Positions 60,701-64,000 of a stretch of 64,000 bases of DNA are shown piece after piece. The stretch spans positions 2,542,001-2,606,000 of the forward strand of contig NC_059507.1 of assembly GCF_914767665.1 (NCBI RefSeq), given 5' to 3'. The notes beneath the pieces were generated by a model, which was not told where the DNA came from, searched no databases, and saw nothing but the letters and a program-made list of their open reading frames with translations. Position 1 is the first letter of the stretch, and each line of letters opens with the position of its first letter. The DNA comes from Harmonia axyridis (taxonomy: Eukaryota > Arthropoda > Insecta > Coleoptera > Coccinellidae). Both the position numbers and the translations under genes were made by a program.

Positions 60701-63700
60701 TTCAGTTTGACAAGTGATGTAACAGTTTATTCGGGAAATATTCCCCCGAATTACACTCGTGCATCAAAATGACCGGATAATTTCGCATTCCAGCGTGTTT
60801 TCCTTGAAAAACTGCATTCGGTCATTTTCATTTTTGGAGAAAGAGCCCTCCACCTTCGGTGTCGGGCTCTTTCTCCAAAAATGAAAATGAACTCATGCAG
60901 TTTTTATGACAACACGCTGTCATGCAAAATTATCGGTAATTTTGATGCACTTGTGCAATTACTTACGATAATTTCATCATAAAGAATTCAGGGAAAGCTA
61001 AAAATGTTTAGGGATGAATATCACTAGAAATTATGAAAAAGGTAGTATAGTAATTGTTTATATTCTTCAAGTATGTATTGCAATAATTCAGCATGTCTAA
61101 TTGTAAACATATGAAAACTCCTTTGAAAACTTAATTGAAATTTGATTCAACAAAAGAGAGTTGTAATGATGAACCATATAAGAAATTAATAGGTTTATTA
61201 ACGTCTTTAGCAGTATTAACTAATCCTGATAAAGCATACTCTGTTAATCTCTTGAGTCAATTTAATAATTATCTCATTATTGAACACTGAAAAAGTTGCA
61301 AAATTCATTTCAAGATGCAAGTATAAAGTATTTTATACCTACATTGAATTGCTGGAAAATTTATACCAATTTCGAAAGTAACTGCCATGTCAAAATTCTT
61401 CATATACTGAATGATCCTTCAAATTTTATTTCTGTTGTAACATTTTGACTAGTAATTAAAGTGAAAAATTTGAACTGATTTTATATATGTATATAGTATA
61501 GCTATAAATGAACAACCTGAAAAGAGACAGAATGAATAGACTTGCCTTTCGAATACCCATGGCTTATGTTACCTCATAAGCAAATTTAATATCTAGGTAG
61601 AACCTTTTTGAGAAATCAGGTTATAAGTTTGAGAGTCTCTTAATTTCCAAGGTTTCAGTTGAACGACAAATAATATTATGATAATATAACAGGGTATATA
61701 TGGTTGAAATTATTCGTATGAAAGATTTCACAACGATTTGATTTCTTCATTATAAATTCAACAGCACTGCACTCAAATTCTTCAAAAACTGATAGGTCAC
61801 TTATATTTTTGCACTCTTCAGTCGTAAAAGTGTATATTTTAGATATTCCAAAAACACATGGAAATTTTTGAATGTCATCTGACTAACTTGGCTCTTTTTC
61901 CAGTAATAAAGCCAATTGTGAATTATCTATAAGGAGTTTTTCTATCTGTTTAATACATGATCAGATGAAGCTTCTGTTCTCTTTTGTAGTTCCATCTTCT
62001 GTCGCAATAGATTCAAATTCTCACGAAAGAGAATGTAGTTTTATAGTTTGTGGAAAATAAACGAAAAATTCCTGAAATAAAGTAACATTCATATCCAATT
62101 GAATGATACAAACACTTAAAACAAACCTGAATTGAGGAAAATGCATTCGATGATATCAATGTTCATTTCCAAATTTTGACAAATATCTATCGAATTTTCG
62201 ATTCGCCGAAAACTTTGCATTTTATCTGTCGGCATTTATTTAAATATTGAATAACAATTTTGGAAACTGCAAACTTTTTCAAGAACTTTCATATATCGAA
62301 ATGGAATATTTATTATTAACATGACACTGACAGCCAAATTGTCCACAGATACCACAGAAATATGGGACTTGAAATGTCAAAATGATCCGAAACACCCCGT
62401 ATACTCGAAAACCGCGGGGAGAATCGAAGGTTTGGGATTTTTCCCGGGATCTCCAGACGATTTTGAGGGGGGTCTTATTCTTGTCATTTTTGCTCTAGAT
62501 GGTCCCGTTTGGGCTGTGATTTTACGTTTAAAGTTTGACGTATATGTGCAAGCGGTTTTATATATACTTAGATTCGATATAGATTATTACCTGAATATTT
62601 CATTTCGACATTTATTTTATATTCTTCTACTTTTTCCATCCAATGTTCCCAATAAGGTTGTTCTGGATCACCCGAATCTGATGGTTCTCCAAATCCTCCA
62701 TCTCTCAATCTGTGACAAAGAAATTTAAAGATTATACTTGATGAATGTTACAGGACCCTGTAAAGCCATAACTATCAATTTATCTTTTGATATTTTCGTA
62801 TTCATTTGCCAAGAAATACAATTGACAATATGAACAAAAAGTAAAAAAAAAGATAAAAAGATAACGAGATATTTGAAAATTCTAAAAAATTTGAGATAAG
62901 AATATTATTTTTGTATGAAATATACTTCAAAATTGCTCACTTATAATCATACACAAGACCAGAAGTTGGAAATTGAGGGTTATGATCCATGGTTTTCATC
63001 GTTGATCTCACAAATTGGTCCACTTTATTTCTACCACTACTGTCGCAAGTTGCTCCAATACTCCAAATCATTGAGTTTATAATAAAAGGAACCATCAAAC
63101 TGCCTGTATTTATGAACAAGAAATGAATTAGTGCTCTTAATTTTTTCATTTAATTTGTATTTTTAACTTTTGAATCGAGTCTTATCGATTAAGACCATTT
63201 TTGGGCAAAATATTCAAAAGACGAGCACGTCAAAATTGAAAAGTAGAAATGAAAAATTGCATAAAACTTCTTAATTACCGAGAAACAAACATTTTTACTG
63301 AAATAGAATTTTCATATTCTGGTTGAATTTCAGTGAACGGCTTGGTGAAAGCGGGCATGGGAAACAGTTGAAGAGTTATTCTATTGACATGGAGCATTAA
63401 GATAAGCTGAATCAATTGATGGAATTGATAACATTAAAATAAAACCATTTTCATTACTCGATATGACGACAATGGAAATGTACTTAACCACAGATTTTCA
63501 TTTGATTATTGAATTTGGGAGTAGGTACAAAAGCTGAATGCATCAAACTGTATATTCAATGTACTCAATACTTATACAGGGTTGACTTTAAATAGTTTTT
63601 TTCTCAAGCATGTCTCTCAATATGGTTGATTTTTGAGATACAAGATGTTAGAGTTTCCACGAATGAACTTAATTCTAGTGAGTGATAAACTCACCTAAGA

Positions 63701-63908
63701 GTGCTCTAAAGGGTTCACTAGGAGGTGGTCTGTTGTCTTTACCACTAATTGGTAAGAAACGATAATCCATGAGCCTCAAGAAGTGTATCAACAGAGCTGA
63801 ATCAACAGACGTCAAAATTTCTCTTGTATGTTGTCGAACCAATTGGATTGCTGGTAGGACGTAGGTCTTTATCAAATTCATGAGTCGTTCTGAGAAAGGC
63901 TTCGCCAA
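24775..63908 (-). CDS. Axonemal inner-arm dynein heavy chain (DNAH3/7/12 type), C-terminal 2,221 residues
   Basis: Motor subunit of ciliary/flagellar inner-arm dynein; in insects expected in sperm tails and mechanosensory cilia. Minus-strand exons, 5' to 3': 63908-63695, 63103-62941, 62709-62591, 48988-48783, 48561-48399, 48048-47888, 47163-46948, 45416-45183, 44892-44730, 44620-44451, 43654-43446, 43313-43211, 41764-41515, 41460-41330, 41255-41150, 41084-40930, 40871-40683, 40623-39967, 38614-38304, 38204-37979, 37827-37632, 37515-37322, 36210-36056, 33780-33414, 30094-29797, 28407-28121, 27109-26841, 26328-26102, 25796-25615, 25180-25051, 24989-24775. They sum to 6,666 nt with no stop or frameshift. 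AAA1 and the tail lie beyond the right edge. Family assignment rests on GQGQGP, GTW..FQNCHLAPSWMP, RRKFGPLGFNIPYEF, GGRVTDDWDRR, LSTTGHSTNYV and the HWIKRGVALICALDY end. The exact orthologue needs a tree. Confidence 0.95.
26461..26675 (+). pseudogene. LINE (Jockey-like) reverse transcriptase fragment
   Basis: On the strand opposite the dynein gene, in the 26329-26840 intron, the translation reads KLYLDDNFRVNIDG, VPQGSIIGPLLFNIYISDVP and, after a stop, FVGDTTVYYS. These match non-LTR reverse transcriptases (GVPQGSVLGPLLFN..., then YADDT). The catalytic DD is changed to GD, and there are at least three in-frame stops. It is a dead fragment with no visible poly-A tail or ends. Confidence 0.8.
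27562..27758. mobile_element. 197-bp hAT MITE with 8-bp target duplication
   Basis: Termini CAGTGGCGTACCCAGA and its complement (TTGGGTACGCCACTG), flanked by a perfect 8-bp direct repeat ATAGGTGA (27554-27561 and 27759-27766). TIRs starting CAGTGGCG together with an 8-bp duplication are hallmarks of the hAT superfamily. It has no coding capacity. It lies in the dynein intron between 27110 and 28120. Confidence 0.92.
29095..29222 (+). other. Exon-like open frame with splice donor, antisense in a dynein intron
   Basis: ATG at 29095 opens 42 codons (MEEAFVKGQSDNLPKI, then SSNPSYVSAEIKGVKLF), ending at a consensus donor GA|GTAAGT. From memory this resembles the first exon of a recurrent insect protein family carrying SWIM-type and YqaJ recombinase-like domains, often linked to mobile DNA. 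That resemblance was not checked. Upstream sequence is unusually GC-rich and holds a palindromic GTGACGTCAC. No continuing exon was identified downstream. It may be the promoter and first exon of a broken element or gene copy. Confidence 0.4.
30297..30639. mobile_element. ~343-bp MITE with ~35-bp TIRs
   Basis: Left end GGGTGTTCAAAGTAGACATA, continued as ACGAAAAAAGCTATAAATG. Right end is its near complement (ATGTCTACTTCGAACACC). A TA flanks each side, so a Tc1/mariner-type MITE is likely. Dynein intron 30095-33413. Confidence 0.8.
32350..32862. repeat. ~510-bp inverted-repeat element with inner palindrome
   Basis: TTCTACGTTCATGCAAAAAG at the left pairs with CTTTTTGCATGAATGTAGAA at the right; the arms are ~38 bp. 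A separate perfect 24-bp palindrome lies inside the right part (32776-32799, core TTGCACTAGTGCAA). The motif TGCACT/AGTGCA recurs several times on the left side (32230-32320). Probably a foldback MITE in the dynein intron; ends are uncertain. Confidence 0.6.
33845..34575 (+). mobile_element. Hairpin-rich element, head-to-tail dimer (units of ~359 bp)
   Basis: Two direct units start GTAATTGCACAAGTGCATC at 33845 and 34204. Each unit carries several short palindromes: TGCACAAGTGCA, AAAATTATCGATAATTTT, the AGATGCATAG/CTATGCATCT hairpin and TTCGGG...CCCGAA. The second unit also holds a 69-nt hairpin (34276-34344) with a ~27-bp stem. In the first unit only the right arm of that hairpin remains. A minus-orientation relative lies at 60537-60973. 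It has no coding capacity and its superfamily is unknown. Confidence 0.8.
34576..34817 (+). repeat. 61-bp minisatellite, ~4 units
   Basis: Unit starts (CTGTAATTTTCGATAATTG...) at 34576, 34637, 34698 and 34759, an exact 61-bp period with almost no difference between units. It directly follows the hairpin-rich dimer. The relative at 60537 has one such unit at the equivalent end, so the minisatellite belongs to the element and expanded here. Confidence 0.92.
35121..35707. mobile_element. 587-bp MITE with perfect 26-bp TIRs
   Basis: Left end AGAGTAATAAACATAGATAG plus AGGGAG (35121-35146) is perfectly complementary to 35682-35707. Non-coding interior. Near the right end it includes three TTAGG-type units on the minus strand (AACCTAACCTAACC, ~35639-35652). 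It lies in the dynein intron 33781-36055. Confidence 0.85.
36056..40623 (-). CDS. Dynein heavy chain exons: descending stalk, AAA5 and AAA6
   Basis: Exons 40623-39967 (the largest, 657 nt), 38614-38304, 38204-37979, 37827-37632, 37515-37322 and 36210-36056, residues ~985-1564. The first completes the microtubule-binding side (ISKACTSLCMWVHAM), the return coiled coil (AALAIAKAKMKEVMDGL) and AAA5 (FIDPQGQANKWV). Then come FGKPVLIENIGLELDP, GLQDQLLALVVMQERPDLE, DPMYQYSLEWFI and SLFEKHKLHFAFLMCARIL. The exon at 37515 starts at the CACAG acceptor, not at the upstream TTTAG, because only that restores phase. Confidence 0.92.
36239..37178 (+). mobile_element. DD41D mariner deletion derivative, copy 7, in dynein intron
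   Basis: ~940 bp inside the 1,111-bp dynein intron 36211-37321, leaving ~170 bp of host intron. TA-ACGGGTGTTTTTTTCGAGG at the left, GAACACCTT-TA at the right. C-terminal frame 36408-36788 breaks by a 2-bp insertion after ARAT. A later TAA replaces the Tyr codon in WGYVK. It is antisense to the dynein gene. Confidence 0.9.
38814..39752 (+). mobile_element. DD41D mariner deletion derivative, copy 8, in dynein intron
   Basis: In dynein intron 38615-39966, antisense to the gene. Frame 38985-39320 carries FSDEAHFWLNGYVNKQNC and stops at a TAA replacing the second catalytic Asp (WFQQ*GATCYT). The rest continues at 39360-39641 with CDLTSLDYFLWG. It is flanked by two diverged ~76-bp direct repeats (38739-38813 and 39755-39830, both with CTCAAATGAATCAGAAGAGA). 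Confidence 0.9.
40683..41764 (-). CDS. Dynein heavy chain exons: stalk coiled coil and microtubule-binding region
   Basis: Exons 41764-41515, 41460-41330, 41255-41150, 41084-40930 and 40871-40683, residues ~707-984. Lys/Glu-rich heptad-like sequence (EKLQNTSEEIKVLQ, VLVEKEEFEATKKAMATEE) forms the ascending coiled coil. NDITEVRAMKRPPGGVVYVI marks entry into the microtubule-binding domain, and GFQPEKIAK its far side. The 41460 exon uses acceptor CAAG, chosen because it is the only AG that keeps phase and gives RLRIGLEKL. Confidence 0.9.
41818..43078 (-). mobile_element. Tc1-like (DD34E) transposon, nearly intact
   Basis: 1,261 bp with matching termini (CACTACGCAAAAAAATTAAC at the left, the complement of CACTGCGCAAAAAAATTAAC at the right) and TA on both sides. 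The transposase frame runs 42801-41917 (295 codons): paired HTH (RIAERFGVSHTSVSRMLQRF), FTDESRF, GGGSIIVWGG, FMDDNARPH and SPDLNPIEQVW. I count 34 residues between the second Asp and the Glu. Only two in-frame stops are seen: TGA in REEG*TYTR and TAG in HERYA*CNF. It fills most of the 1,446-bp dynein intron 41765-43210. It was probably inactivated recently. Confidence 0.93.
43211..45416 (-). CDS. Dynein heavy chain exons: AAA4 module
   Basis: Five exons (45416-45183, 44892-44730, 44620-44451, 43654-43446, 43313-43211), residues ~415-707. They contain the AAA4 loop GMGGSGRQSLTRLA (Arg instead of Lys, normal for axonemal AAA4), FLFSDTQ, SVYQKQVRSNLH and MSPIGEIFRARLRQFPALVN followed by CTIDWFSAWP. 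The P-loop is split by an intron within the Gly codon. Confidence 0.93.
43851..43904. repeat. 54-nt near-perfect hairpin in dynein intron
   Basis: Arms start ATGCTGAGTACTTTGACT and end with its complement. 24 bp pair with a single one-base bulge around a 5-nt loop (AGGAC). Size and pairing are like a small-RNA precursor, but nothing shows expression; it could also be a foldback relic. Confidence 0.7.
45599..46538 (+). mobile_element. DD41D mariner deletion derivative, copy 9, in dynein intron
   Basis: ~940 bp in dynein intron 45417-46947, antisense to the gene. Open frame 45770-46243 includes FSDEVHFWLNGYLNKQNC, WFQQDGAICHTAR and CDLTPLDYFL, then a TAG in place of Trp. The remaining C-terminus is open at 46250-46435 up to GHMPEIIFKM. 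The 3' flank reads TTTG, so one side of the TA duplication has mutated. Confidence 0.9.
46948..48988 (-). CDS. Dynein heavy chain exons: AAA3 module
   Basis: Four exons (48988-48783, 48561-48399, 48048-47888, 47163-46948), residues ~165-414. AAA3 P-loop GPTGTGKT (~195), then FSARTSANQTQ, LDRRRKGVFGPP, Walker B FFIDDFNMPALE (~258), GAQPPIELIRQWMDFGGWYD and MGPPGGGRNPVTARLLRHF. All key residues of a functional nucleotide site are present. The exon starting at 48988 joins codon-perfectly across a 13.6-kb intron to the exon ending at 62591. Confidence 0.94.
49263..49671 (+). repeat. GC-rich dispersed repeat, copy 1
   Basis: Starts CTCGCTCTGCTCGCCGAAGG and contains the hairpin AAGGGGC-TCC-GCCCCTT. 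It ends in AT-rich sequence (TTCATATGAATATTTATA). A ~90-95% similar copy lies at 55851-56250. Local GC content is strikingly above the surroundings. No coding motif or TIR was recognised. Confidence 0.8.
49864..49939. repeat. Cluster of five GTCCCGG heptamers
   Basis: GTCCCGG occurs at 49864, 49884, 49912 and 49933, and in inverse orientation (CCGGGAC) at 49875, all within 76 bp of AT-rich DNA. Such subterminal motif clusters are typical transposase-binding regions of DNA transposons, but no matching partner end was found. Confidence 0.6.
50786..52299. mobile_element. 1.5-kb foldback element, CAGGGTGGCCAC termini
   Basis: Left end CAGGGTGGCCACTTTTTTAA and right end its complement. The arms pair for ~420-460 bp (50786-51246 with 51893-52299) around a ~650-bp centre. 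The first ten bases mirror the 672-bp foldback at 13729, so the two probably belong to related families. The flanks GACAAGTCTA and TAGACTTGTC are themselves complementary. The centre carries only short broken frames. Confidence 0.85.
52324..55850 (+). repeat. Direct duplication, copy A (3.5 kb)
   Basis: Starts TTATGAGTTTCCATACAG and ends TATATACTTA, matching 58826-62570 in order throughout, with scattered indels. It contains a GATCCCATCAAGAAGATCTGG block, intron-like motifs (TTTTCTTTTCAG) and copia-like coding relics. It may be a segmental duplication or two insertions of one composite element. Confidence 0.88.
53641..54123 (+). pseudogene. Ty1/copia-like pol relic, copy A
   Basis: Reads TIVALYMDDFFVLTNVNS (reverse transcriptase YMDD box) around 53690-53740. 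Further on an open frame (53870-54124) reads YKKLIGLLISSAVLTSPDIA then YSVNFLSQFNN and HWKSAKFISRYK, matching the RT/RNase H connection of copia elements (IG.L.YL...RPDI..AV..LS.F). No LTRs were recognised, and most of pol is missing. Confidence 0.75.
55851..56250 (+). repeat. GC-rich dispersed repeat, copy 2
   Basis: Second copy of the repeat at 49263, joined without a gap to the end of duplication copy A. It is followed at 56251 by a CAGGGTGTTTCAAG element terminus. The AAGGGGC/GCCCCTT hairpin is conserved. Confidence 0.8.
56979..57177 (+). pseudogene. Helix-turn-helix transposase N-terminus relic (DUF4817-like)
   Basis: The frame from ATG reads MNPRYSNNEILDLFHIHGEC, then SRTCRAFNQKYPHLPPI. 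The pattern YSN.E..D..-.YGE.N..-....-.F...FP resembles the DUF4817 HTH found at the start of many mariner-like transposases and stand-alone insect copies. No catalytic domain follows. The assignment is from memory. Confidence 0.5.
57571..57756 (-). pseudogene. Second HTH relic, opposite strand
   Basis: Opens with MNFRYSNDKILDILFSNYV, clearly related in DNA and protein to the start of the frame at 56979 but inverted. It diverges after ~20 residues. The two may mark a foldback or two insertions. Confidence 0.5.
57868..58480 (+). mobile_element. DD34D mariner remnant, C-terminal two-thirds
   Basis: A long open frame (to 58393) with GHASTSTAKPNILGSK, WWDQLGVVYYELLKPTETIT, LLHDNDRLHVAK and HPTYSPDVASSDYHLFRS. 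Between the second and third Asp I count 33 residues, one short of the usual 34 because a Pro codon in VAKPVK is missing. The first-Asp region and the N-terminus are absent. Same subfamily as the remnant at 1-545. Confidence 0.85.
60400..61300 (+). pseudogene. Ty1/copia-like pol relic, copy B, interrupted
   Basis: Equivalent to the relic in copy A, with the RT box preserved as LYVDDFFVLTN (~60460). The RT and RNase H parts are separated by the inserted hairpin element. The downstream part (61091-61300) has extra stops and a frameshift. Confidence 0.7.
60537..60973 (-). mobile_element. Hairpin-rich element, single inverted copy
   Basis: Reverse-complement relative of 33845-34636 with one full unit, the complete 69-nt hairpin and a single 61-bp minisatellite unit. 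It is absent at the corresponding point of duplication copy A (between 53750 and 53765), so it inserted into B after the two copies separated, or was lost from A. Confidence 0.85.
62591..63908 (-). CDS. Dynein heavy chain exons: end of AAA2 / linker to AAA3
   Basis: Three exons (63908-63695, 63103-62941, 62709-62591), residues ~1-165 of the visible part. Diagnostic stretches are FLRLMDYRFLP, SMIWSIGATCDSSGR (the usual WS-GAT-D motif after AAA2) and EQPYWEHWMEK. The exon at 63908 starts in phase 0 after TTTTTTTTTCAG. The 90 bp to the window end are intron. Confidence 0.92.
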
Positions 63909-64000
63909 CTGAAAAAAAAACTAGAAATGAGTATCTTACTCGCACTGCCAAGAGGTATACCCTATAGAGTAGTGAAAAGTTTCATCACAATCGGATGAGT

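Larger units (their letters stand above)
58826..62570 (+). repeat. Direct duplication, copy B (3.7 kb)
   Basis: Partner of copy A. It is longer mainly because it holds an inserted hairpin element (60537-60973) and ~200 bp around 60100-60300 lost from A. Its right end is ~20 bp from the splice donor of dynein exon 62709-62591. 62212-62570 is identical to 55492-55850. Confidence 0.88.
48989..62590. other. 13.6-kb dynein intron filled with nested repeats
   Basis: The largest intron of the window, more than four times the next dynein intron. In order it holds a GC-rich repeat, a GTCCCGG cluster, a 1.5-kb foldback element, duplication copy A with copia remnants, a second GC-rich repeat, HTH transposase relics, a mariner remnant, and duplication copy B with an inserted hairpin element. 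The flanking exons still splice in phase (codon G|AT). Confidence 0.85.

Overview
The window is insect nuclear DNA. It is AT-rich and intron-split, it carries short TTAGG arrays (the usual insect telomere unit), and it is dense in Tc1/mariner-type elements. A beetle or a similar insect would fit, but the species cannot be named from the sequence. Only two host protein-coding genes are visible, both on the minus strand. I assembled them by hand from splice sites and reading phase.

Gene 1 (8642-17918) is a complete ABCG half-transporter: ten coding exons, 2,028 nt, 675 residues, with every exon phase agreeing. Gene 2 (24775 to beyond 63908) is the 3' part of an axonemal inner-arm dynein heavy chain of the DNAH3/7/12 type: 31 exons, 6,666 nt, 2,221 residues in one open frame. 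It runs from the end of AAA2 through AAA3, AAA4, the microtubule-binding stalk, AAA5 and AAA6 to the natural C-terminus. Its N-terminal half lies past the right edge. The 6.9 kb between the two genes and the 8.6 kb left of gene 1 hold only repeats and unassigned sequence.

The rest is mobile DNA. The dominant family is a ~940-bp DD41D (rosa-type) mariner derivative. Nine copies occur at 1250, 3367, 9103 (minus), 18144, 20299, 23840, 36239, 38814 and 45599, and all share the same internal deletion, so a deleted element has itself been multiplied. Four copies sit inside introns of the two genes. Also present are DD34D mariner remnants, a Tc1 element with only two premature stops, a 197-bp hAT MITE with a perfect 8-bp target duplication, several long-arm foldback elements, a hairpin-rich dimeric element ending in a 61-bp minisatellite, a LINE reverse transcriptase fragment and Ty1/copia-like fragments.

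The 13.6-kb dynein intron at 48989-62590 is a repeat nest. It holds a 3.5-3.7-kb direct duplication in which the last 359 bp are identical although the rest has diverged. No new multi-gene system was found. The most unusual observations are the shared-deletion mariner subfamily, the perfectly conserved 359-bp tract, an ABCG exon start duplicated around a TTAGG array, and several long perfect hairpins inside introns.
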